A stretch of DNA of 64,000 nt, taken from contig JBJEOH010000041.1 of NCBI GenBank assembly GCA_051880615.1, positions 124,001 to 188,000 on the forward strand, given 5' to 3'. Positions within the stretch are counted from its first letter, which is position 1; the number at the start of each line of letters is the position of its first letter. Origin of the DNA: UBA7067 sp051880615 (GTDB lineage: Bacteria > Bacillota > Clostridia > Oscillospirales > Acutalibacteraceae). The notes beneath the pieces are model-generated. The model ran no database searches. It was not told where the DNA came from and saw only the letters and a list, made by a program, of their open reading frames with translations. Shown in pieces: positions 1 to 9,542 of the stretch. Both the position numbers and the translations under genes were made by a program.

Positions 1-1221
1 GTACTCGGCAGTCCGATACGGAAGCTTCTGAAGCGCTCAAAATCAAGGGTCAGAAATCTTGTTTATAAGAGGACGATTTTTGACGATTTGGGTTTTGCAT
101 ATTACGGCCCTGTTGACGGCCATAATATTCAGGAGCTTGAGCGTGCGTTTACCGCGGCTAAAAGCGTAAACGGCCCTGTTATGGTTCATGTCGTAACAAC
201 AAAGGGCAGGGGTTACACCTTTGCCGAGAACGATCCAAAGAGCTTTCACGGTGTCGGCAGCTTTGATATAGATACAGGTGAGCCGATAAGCTCGGGCAGA
301 GATTTTTCGGGTGTTTTCGGCGACTGTCTTCTTGACCTTGCTTATGAGAATGAAAAAATCTGCGCTATTACAGCCGCTATGGCAACAGGAACGGGACTTG
401 CAGGTTTTGCAAAAAAGCACAAGGAGCGCTTTTTTGATGTCGGCATAGCCGAGGAACACGCAGTCACCTTTGCCTGCGGTCTTGCAACAAAGGGAATGGT
501 ACCTGTGTTTGCAGTGTACTCAACATTTTTACAGCGCAGTATTGACCAGATAATCCACGATGCGGCAATGCAGGATTTGCATATGGTTCTCGCAATCGAC
601 CGTGCAGGCGTAGTCGGAACAGACGGCGAAACACATCAGGGAGTTTTCGATGTTGCACTTCTGAATTCCGTTCCTAATATCACAATATACAGCCCGTGCT
701 ATTTTGACGAGCTTGAATTTAATTTAAAGGCGGCGATTGACAGCGAAAGCGGCGTTGCAGCAGTTCGGTATCCAAAGGGCTGTCAGCCGTATAAGCCGCT
801 TGATTTTGATTGCACCGATAGGCCGTTTGACTTTTTCGGTGACAAAAACGCAGGCGTTCTGCTTGTGACCTACGGCAGACTCTTTGCAAACGCCTGTCGT
901 GCGCTCGATACGCTTACTGAAGAGGGAAAAGGCTTTTGCATATTAAAGCTAAATCGGATTAAGCCTATAGATACAGACGCTTTGAAGCAATCGCTTAAAT
1001 ATAAAAAAATCCTCTTTTTTGAAGAGGGTATGAAGTCGGGCGGAGTAGGCGAGAGCTTTGAAATAAAGCTCAATGAATTGAATTACAGCGGCAAATGTAC
1101 TGTCTTTGCGATAGAGGATAAATTTGTAAAGCAGGCAAGTGTTGACCGCTCGCTTGAAATACTGGGACTTGATGAACGCTCAATGGCTGAAGCGGTTTCA
1201 AAGGCCTATGAGGAGGTGTGA
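1..1221 (+). CDS. dxs: 1-deoxy-D-xylulose-5-phosphate synthase, C-terminal part (5' end outside window)
   Basis: Thiamine-diphosphate enzyme condensing pyruvate and glyceraldehyde-3-phosphate, the first step of the MEP isoprenoid pathway; cytosolic. The frame is open from base 1, so about the first third of the protein lies upstream. Visible are the YYGPVDGHN stretch, the transketolase-like pyrimidine-binding domain (GIAEEHAVTFACGLA, then DRAGVVGTDGETHQG) and the C-terminal transketolase domain (VRYPKG to the end). The roughly 406 residues present fit the missing portion of a protein of about 620. The stop overlaps the start region of tlyA. The order dxs-tlyA-argR-recN is the conserved Firmicutes order. 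Confidence 0.97.
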   Translation, partial: VLGSPIRKLLKRSKSRVRNLVYKRTIFDDLGFAYYGPVDGHNIQELERAFTAAKSVNGPVMVHVVTTKGRGYTFAENDPKSFHGVGSFDIDTGEPISSGRDFSGVFGDCLLDLAYENEKICAITAAMATGTGLAGFAKKHKERFFDVGIAEEHAVTFACGLATKGMVPVFAVYSTFLQRSIDQIIHDAAMQDLHMVLAIDRAGVVGTDGETHQGVFDVALLNSVPNITIYSPCYFDELEFNLKAAIDSESGVAAVRYPKGCQPYKPLDFDCTDRPFDFFGDKNAGVLLVTYGRLFANACRALDTLTEEGKGFCILKLNRIKPIDTDALKQSLKYKKILFFEEGMKSGGVGESFEIKLNELNYSGKCTVFAIEDKFVKQASVDRSLEILGLDERSMAEAVSKAYEEV

Positions 1222-1223
1222 GT

Positions 1224-2042
1224 GTGGCTGAAAAGAAAAGGCTTGATGCCCTTGTGTTTGAGCAGGGCTATGCTCAGAGCAGGGAAAAGGCTAAGGCGTA
1301 TATTATGGCTGGGCTTGTTTATTGCGACAACCAGAAAGCGGATAAGCCGGGTGCTGTATATCCTGTTGATGTTAAGCTTGAGGTTCGTGCATCTGCGCCG
1401 AAATATGTCAGCCGCGGCGGCTTTAAGCTTGAAAAGGCTATGTCTGTTTTCGGCATAGATTTAAACGGTAAAATCACAATGGATATCGGTGCGTCAACAG
1501 GCGGATTTACCGACTGTATGCTGCAAAACGGCGCAGTAAAGGTTTACTCAATAGATGTAGGCTACGGTCAGCTCGACTGGAAGCTGCGCAACGACAGCCG
1601 CGTTGTGAATATGGAGCGGCAGAATATAAGAAAGCTGCAAAAGGAGCAGGTTGAGGACGAAATCGACTTTTTCAGCGTTGATGTTTCGTTCATTTCACTG
1701 CGCCTTGTTCTGCCCGTTGCAAGGCAGTTCCTAATAAGCGGCGGCAGGGCTGTGTGCCTTATAAAGCCGCAGTTTGAGGCAGGGCGAGAAAATGTAGGAA
1801 AAAAGGGCGTTGTCCGTGACCCGAGGGTTCACCAAAGCGTTATTGAACAGATAACAGGCTTTTGTCTTGATAACGGCTTTAATGTTTTGGGACTCGACTT
1901 TTCGCCGATTAAAGGACCTGAGGGAAATATAGAATATCTTATCTATATCGAAAAGACAGATGATGACACACAAATGCTCGCCGACAAAACACCGCTGATG
2001 CTCACCGAGGAATCACATAAGGCACTTGACAAAAGGGAGTGA
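1224..2042 (+). CDS. tlyA: TlyA-family rRNA 2'-O-methyltransferase / hemolysin A homologue
   Basis: S4 RNA-binding domain (about residues 1-62, LDALVFEQGYAQSREKAKAY) followed by an FtsJ/RrmJ-like SAM methyltransferase domain with the motif MDIGASTGGFTDC. Members of this family 2'-O-methylate rRNA; B. subtilis YqxC sits at the same place between dxs and ahrC. Length of 272 residues is usual. The GTG at 1224 is preferred because AGGAGG at 1211-1216 is 7 nt away; the GTG at 1218 would be only 1 nt from it. Translation is probably coupled to dxs. The substrate nucleotide cannot be read from the sequence. Confidence 0.92.
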   Translation: MAEKKRLDALVFEQGYAQSREKAKAYIMAGLVYCDNQKADKPGAVYPVDVKLEVRASAPKYVSRGGFKLEKAMSVFGIDLNGKITMDIGASTGGFTDCMLQNGAVKVYSIDVGYGQLDWKLRNDSRVVNMERQNIRKLQKEQVEDEIDFFSVDVSFISLRLVLPVARQFLISGGRAVCLIKPQFEAGRENVGKKGVVRDPRVHQSVIEQITGFCLDNGFNVLGLDFSPIKGPEGNIEYLIYIEKTDDDTQMLADKTPLMLTEESHKALDKRE

Positions 2043-2047
2043 GAGCG

Positions 2048-2911
2048 TTGAAAATTGCAATAATACCAAATCCGACAAAAGCAGGTGCGCTTGACTTCAC
2101 AAAAAAAGCAGTAAGCATAATTGAAAGCTGCGGCGGCACTGCTTTGATGACAGAGGATCTCAAAATCAGCTTTTCACAGCTCGAAAAGATAGAATACTTT
2201 TCAACCATTGAGCGTATGGTAGAAAGCTGTGATCTTGTGATAGCCGCCGGAGGTGACGGAACGATTATTAACGCGGCAAAATACGCCTGCTCACAGGAAC
2301 GCCCGATACTCGGCGTGAACTTCGGCAGAATCGGCTTTGTTGCTCAGCTTGAGCCGAAAGAGCTTGATAAGCTCACCGATATAATAAAGGGTGAGTACAA
2401 AACGGAAAAAAGAATGATGCTTAAAGCAGAAATTATATCAGCCGACGGCGAAAGCAGCGTGTACTATGCATTGAATGATGTAGTCATTTCAAGAGGCTCT
2501 TATTCCAGAATTCTTGATTTTACCATAGGACACAACGAGCGCGAAATCTGCTCATACCGTGCCGACGGTCTTATTTTCTCAACGCCGACAGGTTCAACGG
2601 CTTACTCGCTGTCAGCCGGCGGACCTGTTGTCGAGCCGACTATGAACTGCATTGTGTTCACGCCTGTTTGCTCACATTCACTGTTTTCCCGACCGATTGT
2701 TTTTTCAGCCGATTCGGTGCTGGGCGTTACGGCTGGGTGTGACGAATCGTGCGAGGCTATAGTCACCGTTGACGGGCAGTGCTCAAAAAAGCTGTGTGAT
2801 GGCGATATGGTGAAAATCTCGCGTGCCGGCAAAGATGTAAATCTGATTATTACAAACGAAAAAACCTTCTATAGTGTGCTCGGCGATAAATTAAACCGCC
2901 GAACCGAATGA
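2048..2911 (+). CDS. nadK: NAD kinase
   Basis: Phosphorylates NAD to NADP in the cytosol. The GGDGT motif at residues 68-72 and the downstream TPTGSTAYSLSAGGP motif are diagnostic of the NadK/PpnK family; about 287 residues is typical. A TTG at 2048 lies 8 nt after AAAGGGAG (2032-2039) and gives the usual N-terminus MKIAIIPNP; the GTG at 2039 overlaps the ribosome binding site and is less likely. It sits between tlyA and argR and is followed by a 12-nt gap, so it is part of the same transcription unit. Confidence 0.94.
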   Translation: MKIAIIPNPTKAGALDFTKKAVSIIESCGGTALMTEDLKISFSQLEKIEYFSTIERMVESCDLVIAAGGDGTIINAAKYACSQERPILGVNFGRIGFVAQLEPKELDKLTDIIKGEYKTEKRMMLKAEIISADGESSVYYALNDVVISRGSYSRILDFTIGHNEREICSYRADGLIFSTPTGSTAYSLSAGGPVVEPTMNCIVFTPVCSHSLFSRPIVFSADSVLGVTAGCDESCEAIVTVDGQCSKKLCDGDMVKISRAGKDVNLIITNEKTFYSVLGDKLNRRTE

Positions 2912-2923
2912 GGATGATATAAA

Positions 2924-3370
2924 ATGAAATCAAGAAGACAAAGCAAAATACTTGAGCTTATCAATACAAATGAAATAAATACGCAGGACGGCTTGCTCAC
3001 GAGGCTCATTGAGAGTGGATTTAATGTCACACAGGCGACTGTTTCAAGAGATATAAAGGAGCTTAAGCTGCAAAAGGTAGTGACAAGTGACGGAAAATAT
3101 AAATATGTTTCCGCTTCAAAAGCACCGCAAAGCTTAACGGGCAGCTTTAATTCACTTTTTTCGGGTTCTGTAACCTCGGTTGAATCTGCGGGAAATATGA
3201 TAGTCCTGAAAACGGTAAGCGGAATGGCTCAGGGTGTTTGTGCCGCAATGGACGCTGTTGAAATTGAGGGCGTTGTAGGCACTATAGCAGGCGACGATAC
3301 AATTTTTGTAGTTGCAAGAAGTGAGTCAAGCGCAACATCGGTAGTGTCTTATCTTAAAAAACTTGTCTGA
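2924..3370 (+). CDS. argR: Arginine repressor ArgR/AhrC
   Basis: Arginine-responsive transcription regulator of 148 residues with an N-terminal winged helix (SRRQSKILELI, then TQATVSRDIKELKL) and a C-terminal oligomerisation and arginine-binding domain ending in the GTIAGDDTIFVV region. In Firmicutes this gene is regularly found directly before recN. The start is supported by GAGGATGAT upstream. It presumably represses arginine biosynthesis; no arginine genes lie in this window, though carAB at 20.7 kb makes a shared precursor. No ARG box was identified with confidence. Confidence 0.95.
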   Translation: MKSRRQSKILELINTNEINTQDGLLTRLIESGFNVTQATVSRDIKELKLQKVVTSDGKYKYVSASKAPQSLTGSFNSLFSGSVTSVESAGNMIVLKTVSGMAQGVCAAMDAVEIEGVVGTIAGDDTIFVVARSESSATSVVSYLKKLV

Positions 3371-3382
3371 GAGGTGACAAAA

Positions 3383-5074
3383 ATGCTCGATACCCTATAC
3401 ATCGAAAACATAGCTGTAATTGAAAAAACCTCAATAGATTTTACCGAGGGCTTCAATGTTCTGACAGGTGAAACAGGTGCGGGCAAATCTATTGTTATCG
3501 ACTCTATCAATGCAATTCTGGGCAACAGAACATCGAAGGAGCTTATCAGAACAGGCGCAAAAAAGGCGCTTGTGAGTGCACAGTTTTCCGATATTTCGGA
3601 AAAGACGGTGAAGACGCTTGAAAGGCTCGGCTGCAAAAACGACGATGAGCCGAAAAGTCTTATCATTAACCGCGAGATAAGCGCAAGCGGAAAAAACCTC
3701 TGCCGCATAAACGGTATTCCGGTTCCTGTTTCCACGCTTAAGGAGCTTGGAGTAACCCTTGTTGATATACACGGACAGATGATGAGCTATGAGCTTATGA
3801 ACGGCGAAAAGCACCGTGAATACATAGACGATTATTCAAACACGGCTCTGCTTCTGCGAGAATATCGGCAGGTGTTTCATCAGCTTAAGGACTGCAAGCA
3901 CCGTCTTGACAAGGCTGAAACAGACGACAACGAGCGTGAAAGCAGAATTGACATTTTAAAATATCAGATTAAAGAGATTGAGCAGGCTGATGTGAAGGAC
4001 GGCGAGCTTGATTCACTTAAGGAACAGCGTATAATCTGCAAAAACAGGGAGAAAATTGCAAGCTCCATTGCTTATGCCTATGCGCAGTTAAACGGCGGTG
4101 AGGATTACAGTGTGCTGTCTGCCGTTCAGAACGCACTGCAAAGCCTTGAGCAAACTTCAACCCTTTTGCCGGAGCTTGACAAAATCACCGAAAGGCTCAA
4201 CAATGTGTATTATGAGCTTGACGATTGCATTGACTCAATTTCATCTGTTATGTCAGACGGCGACGGCGATGAATTGAGCCTTGAAGAGGTTGAGAACAGG
4301 CTTGACCTTGTGCAGAAGATAATAAAGAAGTACGGTCCTGAATACTCCGATATTCAGAGCTTTCTTGAAAACGGTAAGAAAGAGCTTGACGCTTTGTTGT
4401 CCTACGAGGAAAATATGGAGGCTCTGCTTGACGAATACAACGACCTTGCAAACCGTGCGCTTGATTTGGCAAATGAGATTTCACAGCTGAGGAAAACAGG
4501 TGCGCAGGAATTTGTAGCCGCAGTTGAGTCGCAGCTTGCATTTCTCGATATGCCGAGCGTGCGCCTTGTTTTGAATATTGAAAAGACAAAGCTTACCGAG
4601 AACGGTATAGATAAAATAGAGCTTTTAATCTCCCCAAACCCCGGCGAAGAGCCAAAGCCTGTTTCAAAAATTGCTTCCGGCGGCGAGCTGTCAAGAATTA
4701 TGCTTTCGATTAACAGTGTGCTTACGGATTCCGATTCAGCGTCAACTATGATATTCGACGAGGTTGATGCAGGAATAAGCGGCAGCGCTTCTCAAAAGGT
4801 GGGGCAGAAGCTCAAGGCAGTGTCAGACGGGCGGCAGGTTATCTGTGTAACGCATCAGGCGCAGATTGCCGCACTTGCAGACACTCATTTTCTTATCAAG
4901 AAAAGCGTAAAGGACGGAAAAACCTTTACCGAGGTCACAAGGCTCTCGTTTGAACAGCGCAAAGAGGAGCTTGCAAGAATAATCGATGGTCTGAATATAT
5001 CGGAAATTTCATTAAGACACGCCGAAGAGATGCTTGGCGGAGAGGGCGGTGCGAAGCACCGCAAAGCAGAGTGA
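3383..5074 (+). CDS. recN: DNA repair protein RecN
   Basis: SMC-like ATPase acting in double-strand break repair. Walker A GETGAGKS is at residues 29-36; the ABC signature ASGGELSRIML and Walker B MIFDEVDAGISG lie near the C-terminus, separated by a long coiled-coil middle. The ATG at 3383 follows GAGGTGA (3371-3377) by 5 nt. The last dozen residues (GGEGGAKHRKAE) are encoded by a hairpin-forming GC-rich stretch that continues into the dispersed repeat just downstream. RecN proteins usually end soon after the RHAEEML-like helix, so this tail looks repeat-derived. Confidence 0.96.
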   Translation: MLDTLYIENIAVIEKTSIDFTEGFNVLTGETGAGKSIVIDSINAILGNRTSKELIRTGAKKALVSAQFSDISEKTVKTLERLGCKNDDEPKSLIINREISASGKNLCRINGIPVPVSTLKELGVTLVDIHGQMMSYELMNGEKHREYIDDYSNTALLLREYRQVFHQLKDCKHRLDKAETDDNERESRIDILKYQIKEIEQADVKDGELDSLKEQRIICKNREKIASSIAYAYAQLNGGEDYSVLSAVQNALQSLEQTSTLLPELDKITERLNNVYYELDDCIDSISSVMSDGDGDELSLEEVENRLDLVQKIIKKYGPEYSDIQSFLENGKKELDALLSYEENMEALLDEYNDLANRALDLANEISQLRKTGAQEFVAAVESQLAFLDMPSVRLVLNIEKTKLTENGIDKIELLISPNPGEEPKPVSKIASGGELSRIMLSINSVLTDSDSASTMIFDEVDAGISGSASQKVGQKLKAVSDGRQVICVTHQAQIAALADTHFLIKKSVKDGKTFTEVTRLSFEQRKEELARIIDGLNISEISLRHAEEMLGGEGGAKHRKAE

Positions 5075-5160
5075 AGAGTCGAGAGTGGAGAGTGGAGAGG
5101 CGGCTACGCCGCATCGAAGAGAGAATAGAATTGGTTGTCGCCGCAAGCGGCTCTTCGATT
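5046..5160. repeat. Dispersed structured repeat, copy A
   Basis: Begins inside the recN 3' end. It contains the inverted repeat GGTGC-GAA-GCACC (5046-5062 region), an 18-base purine-rich run (5082-5099) that recurs exactly at 19508-19525, a GGCGGCTACGCCGC hairpin, and a 9-bp inverted repeat ATCGAAGAG (5113-5121) / CTCTTCGAT (5151-5159) enclosing GCCGCAAGCGGC. No coding potential is seen. It resembles the small hairpin-rich intergenic repeats of clostridia; family and mobility are not established. Confidence 0.6.
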
Positions 5161-5257
5161 AAAGAATTTGTTGTTCGGGTTCTTAATCCCTTGAAAAATG
5201 TCGGCAGAAGGCTGAAACAAATATAAATTTAGCTAATCTAATAAATGGAGAAGAAAT

Positions 5258-7318
5258 ATGAAAATCTGGAATGTCTCAAAACTTAACAGAGAAGCGGCGA
5301 GGAGAATAGCCGCAAATTCCGGTGTGCCGCAGCTTGCCGCCTGCGTTATGGCGGCAAGAGGAATTAAGGACGAGGAAGCCGCGTCAGATTTATTGCCTGA
5401 TGACGGCGAGCTTTTTGATCCGTTTTTGATGAAGGATATGGAAAGGGCAGTAAGCCGTATCACCGCCGCAATAGAAAACGGCGAGAGAATTTGTATATAC
5501 GGCGACTATGACGCCGACGGAGTATGCGCCAGCACACTGCTTTTTTCAAATCTTTCCGATATAGGGGCAGATATATTTTATTATATTCCGTCACGCTTAA
5601 GCGAGGGCTACGGAATGAACTTTCAAGCCGTTGACAAAATCGCCGAGCAGGGCGCAACGCTTATTGTAACGGTTGACAACGGAATATCCGCTATAGATGA
5701 GATTGAATACGCAAAAGGCTTGGGTATTGACACAGTCGTTACCGACCACCACAAGCCGGGGCAGGAGCTGCCCGATGCTTATGCGGTGCTAAATCCCCAT
5801 AGGAGTGACTGCGGTTATCCGTTCAAGGACTTGTGCGGAGTCGGCGTTGCGTTCAAGCTTGCCGCCGCAATGGTCAGCGACACGATAACACAGGAGGATC
5901 TCCTTTATGAATACGCCGATTTTATCACAATCGGCACTATAGGCGATATTGTTCCGCTTGTCAGCGAAAACAGGCTTTTTGTAAAAAAAGGTCTGGAGGT
6001 TATCAGGGATATGCCAAGACCCGGAGTCAGCGTACTTTTAAGGGCCTGCGGCATTGAACCCGATAAGATTACCTCAGGAAGGCTTTCATATTCACTTGTG
6101 CCGAGGATAAACGCCTGCGGCAGACTCAAGTTGTCGCAGACAGCGGTTGAATTGCTGTTGTGTGAGGACGAGGATGCGGCGTATGAGTCGGCGCTGGAGC
6201 TTGACGAGGATAACTCAAGCCGCCGCAAAATTGAACACGAAATGCTGCTTGAGGCTGTTGAAATAATAGACAGCAACCCTGATATGAAATACAAAAGCAT
6301 TATCGTTGTGGCAAAAGAGGGTTGGAATGCAGGAGTAATCGGCATTGTTGCCTCACGGCTGCGTGAGATATACGGCAGACCGTCTATCGTTATCGGTATC
6401 AGCGAAGGTATTGCCAAGGGCAGCGGCAGAAGTATTGCGGGCTTTTCACTTGTAGACGCTGTTTTCGCCTGCAAGGATATTCTGCAGCATTATGGCGGTC
6501 ACCCAATGGCTGTGGGTGTAACGCTTGCACAGGAGAATATTGATAGATTTTCACAGATGATTAATTCCTACGCCGACTCAATCGGAGAGATGCCGTATCC
6601 TACGCTTAATATTGATTTAAAGCTCAATCCGTCGGGACTCAGCTGTGAGCTTGTGCGTGAGCTTGAATATCTTGAGCCTTACGGCGCAGGCAATCCACAG
6701 CCGCTGTTCGGGCTTTATAATATGAAAATTGCAGGCATTACCGAGATTGGCGGAGGCAAGCATCTGCGCCTGAGTGTTTGCAGGGGTGAGCAGTACCTGA
6801 CAGTTATGTATTTTTCACACACAAAGGACGAATTTGCTTTCAGGCTCGGTGACAGTGTTGACCTTGCCGTTACTCTCGATATAAACGAATATAACGCAGT
6901 GGAGAGCGTGTCGGTCATTGTACGGGATATAAAGTTGTCGTCGGAAAATACGCTTGAATGCTTGCAAAGTATCAGAATATATGAGAAAATGAGTATCAAC
7001 AATAAATTAAGCTCAGAAAATCTCAAAGGTATTATACCGAGCAGAGCAGATTTTGCCCTTGTATATCGCTATATAAAAGCTCAAGGAGAGCTTAAAACAA
7101 GCCTTTCACGCCTTTGGTGCGATTTGGGCTGCGGTACAATATCCTGCGGAAAGCTCAAGGTTATTCTTACGGCTTTATCCGAGCTTGAGCTAATAAGCTG
7201 TGAGAGGAACGGAGAGCTTCTCAGAATAAAGACGCTTCAGTACAGCGGAAAGGCTGATTTGTCAAGCGCGCCTGTTATTATAAAATTGCAAGGGAAAATT
7301 AATACTACCGGAGATTAG
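5258..7318 (+). CDS. recJ: Single-stranded-DNA-specific exonuclease RecJ
   Basis: 5'-3' single-strand DNA exonuclease of recombination and mismatch repair. DHH phosphoesterase motifs are in order: YGDYDADGVCAS, VTVDNGISA, VTDHHKPG and LNPHRSDCGYPFKDLCG. A DHHA1 domain follows (GRSIAGFSLVDA, then HYGGHPMAVG), then an OB-like segment. The last 120 or so residues form an extension with a winged-helix-like appearance, seen in Firmicutes RecJ. At 686 residues it is slightly longer than E. coli RecJ. Start ATG follows GGAGAAG. RecJ next to a RelA-type gene is common in Firmicutes. Confidence 0.95.
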   Translation: MKIWNVSKLNREAARRIAANSGVPQLAACVMAARGIKDEEAASDLLPDDGELFDPFLMKDMERAVSRITAAIENGERICIYGDYDADGVCASTLLFSNLSDIGADIFYYIPSRLSEGYGMNFQAVDKIAEQGATLIVTVDNGISAIDEIEYAKGLGIDTVVTDHHKPGQELPDAYAVLNPHRSDCGYPFKDLCGVGVAFKLAAAMVSDTITQEDLLYEYADFITIGTIGDIVPLVSENRLFVKKGLEVIRDMPRPGVSVLLRACGIEPDKITSGRLSYSLVPRINACGRLKLSQTAVELLLCEDEDAAYESALELDEDNSSRRKIEHEMLLEAVEIIDSNPDMKYKSIIVVAKEGWNAGVIGIVASRLREIYGRPSIVIGISEGIAKGSGRSIAGFSLVDAVFACKDILQHYGGHPMAVGVTLAQENIDRFSQMINSYADSIGEMPYPTLNIDLKLNPSGLSCELVRELEYLEPYGAGNPQPLFGLYNMKIAGITEIGGGKHLRLSVCRGEQYLTVMYFSHTKDEFAFRLGDSVDLAVTLDINEYNAVESVSVIVRDIKLSSENTLECLQSIRIYEKMSINNKLSSENLKGIIPSRADFALVYRYIKAQGELKTSLSRLWCDLGCGTISCGKLKVILTALSELELISCERNGELLRIKTLQYSGKADLSSAPVIIKLQGKINTTGD

Positions 7319-7351
7319 TTTGTAAGCGGTGAATTAAGGGGAGAAATAAAA

Positions 7352-9532
7352 ATGCCTGTGGGAACTATACATTATCAAGATTATGAGCAGCTTGTTGAAA
7401 TGCTCAAAAAAAGCGAAAACAGCTTTGATATGGAGCTTATTGATAAGGCGTACAACCTTGCGCTTCAGGCACACGGCAATCAGCGCAGAGTGTCGGGTGT
7501 GCCGTATATTCTTCACCCGACCTCGGTTGCCTGTATTCTTGTTGATTTGGGTATGGACACCGAGTCAATATGCGCCGCGCTGCTTCACGATGTTGTTGAG
7601 GACACGGAAGTAACCTATGACGAGGTTAAAAAGGAATTCGGCAAAGAGATTGCCGATCTTGTAGACGGTGTTACAAAGCTTGCCAAAATCCCGTATTCAA
7701 GCCGTGAGGATCAGCAGGCAGAGAATGTGAGAAAAATGCTCATTGCAATGTCCAACGACATAAGGGTTATCATCATCAAGCTTGCCGACAGACTGCACAA
7801 TATGCGCACAATCGAATGTATGCGCGAGCAAAAGCGACGCGACAAAGCACTTGAAAATATGGAGATTTTTGCGCCGATTGCCCACCGCCTCGGTATCAGG
7901 GCGATTAAGGAGGAACTTGAGGATTTAAGTATTCTTTATCTTGACCCTGTAGGATACCACGAAATAGAACACGCTCTGGCTCTTACAAAGGACGGACGCG
8001 ACATTTTTATTGAAAACATAAAGAAGAAAATAGTTGAGAAAACTCAGACCCTTATCCCTGATGTGTATGTCGAGGGCAGGGTAAAGAGTATCAACGGAAT
8101 TTACAGAAAAACATATATGCGCGGAAAGACAATAGAGCAGATTTTTGACATTTTTGCTGTTCGTGTAATAGTAAACACAGTCAATGACTGCTACAATGTA
8201 CTCGGCGTTGTGCATGAGATATTCAAGCCGATTCCGAACCGCTTTAAGGATTACATATCAACTCCTAAGCCGAATATGTATCGTTCGCTTCATACAACGG
8301 TTATAGGCGAGGAGGGCATACCATTTGAGGTTCAGATAAGAACATGGGAAATGCACCAAACTGCTGAATACGGTATTGCGGCTCACTGGAAATACAAGCT
8401 TGGAATTTCAAAGAAGGGTAGCTTAGAGGATAAGATAACCTGGATAAGAAAGATGCTTGAAAATCAGACTGATGACGACAACACCGACATTCTGCGCAAT
8501 ATAAAAACCGACCTTGACCAGGAGGATGTTTTTGTATTTACTCCTAAGGGCGATATTATAGATTTGCCGTACGGCTCAACCGTTATTGATGTTGCGTATG
8601 CAATTCACTCGGCTGTCGGAAATCGTATGACGGGTGCAAAGGTTGACGGAAAAATCGTGCCGATAGACTATAAGGTTAAAACGGGCGAAATCGTTGAAAT
8701 CCTCACCAAAAAAGAGGGCGGCTGCCCTAACCGCGATTGGCTGAAAATTGTAAAAACAAGTGAAGCACGCAGCAAGATAAGACAGTGGTTTAAAAAGGAA
8801 AAGCGCGAAGAAAATATAGAAACAGGCAAGCAGGAGATTGAAAGGGAATTCAAGCACTCAAAAATTGTGCTCAATGAAACCGAAATGGCTGAGCTTGTAA
8901 ACAGTGTACTGAAAAAGCAGAGCTATCAGTCCCTTGACGATTTGTACGCGGCAATAGGCTACGGCGGAGTATCGCTGTGGAAGCTAATGCCGAGAATAAG
9001 AGAGGAATATCTCAAGAAGTACGGCACCGAGCAGACAGAGCCAAAGCCTATTACTCCGGTAAAACCGAAAAAAACAAAGGTCAGCAGCGGTATAATTGTT
9101 GAAGGATATGATGATGTTCTTATTAAGCTTGCAATGTGCTGCAAGCCGCTGCCGGGGGACGACATAATCGGATTTATTACAAGAGGAAACGGTGTTTCAA
9201 TCCACAAGAGGAGCTGTTCAAATATTCCGAAGGACATTGAGCACTGCGAGCAGCCAGAGCGTTATATTAGCGCAGCCTGGGCACAGGATGTGAACGAAAG
9301 CTTCCAGACAACGCTTGAGATTCTCTCAAATGACAGAACGGGACTTCTTGCCGATATTACAAATCAGCTGTCGGCTATGCATATTTTTATCAATAATATG
9401 GATTCAAAGGAAGCAAAGGACGATCTTGCGATAATGCATTTCTCAATTACCGTGAACGGTATGGACCATCTCAGGAGCGTTATTTCAAGACTTTCAAATG
9501 TCAAGGGCGTTATTTCAATATCAAGGCAATAA
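7352..9532 (+). CDS. relA: Bifunctional (p)ppGpp synthetase/hydrolase (RSH family)
   Basis: Makes and hydrolyses the stringent-response alarmone (p)ppGpp. The N-terminal HD hydrolase domain keeps its metal-binding residues (HGNQRR, LLHDVVEDT, LADRLHNMRT), so hydrolysis should be active. The synthetase domain has RVKSINGIYRK and STPKPNMYRSLHTTV. TGS (VFVFTPKGDIIDLPYG), the zinc-finger-like CCKPLPGDDI region and a C-terminal ACT domain complete the long RSH architecture in 726 residues. It lies 33 nt after recJ and 10 nt before dtd, a conserved Firmicutes arrangement. Confidence 0.96.
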   Translation: MPVGTIHYQDYEQLVEMLKKSENSFDMELIDKAYNLALQAHGNQRRVSGVPYILHPTSVACILVDLGMDTESICAALLHDVVEDTEVTYDEVKKEFGKEIADLVDGVTKLAKIPYSSREDQQAENVRKMLIAMSNDIRVIIIKLADRLHNMRTIECMREQKRRDKALENMEIFAPIAHRLGIRAIKEELEDLSILYLDPVGYHEIEHALALTKDGRDIFIENIKKKIVEKTQTLIPDVYVEGRVKSINGIYRKTYMRGKTIEQIFDIFAVRVIVNTVNDCYNVLGVVHEIFKPIPNRFKDYISTPKPNMYRSLHTTVIGEEGIPFEVQIRTWEMHQTAEYGIAAHWKYKLGISKKGSLEDKITWIRKMLENQTDDDNTDILRNIKTDLDQEDVFVFTPKGDIIDLPYGSTVIDVAYAIHSAVGNRMTGAKVDGKIVPIDYKVKTGEIVEILTKKEGGCPNRDWLKIVKTSEARSKIRQWFKKEKREENIETGKQEIEREFKHSKIVLNETEMAELVNSVLKKQSYQSLDDLYAAIGYGGVSLWKLMPRIREEYLKKYGTEQTEPKPITPVKPKKTKVSSGIIVEGYDDVLIKLAMCCKPLPGDDIIGFITRGNGVSIHKRSCSNIPKDIEHCEQPERYISAAWAQDVNESFQTTLEILSNDRTGLLADITNQLSAMHIFINNMDSKEAKDDLAIMHFSITVNGMDHLRSVISRLSNVKGVISISRQ

Positions 9533-9542
9533 GGGGGATAAT

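Noticed and set aside
5082..5099. Purine-rich GAGAGTGG run as a possible CRISPR or phage site
   Set aside because: Only two copies at distant loci, no spacers, no cas genes.
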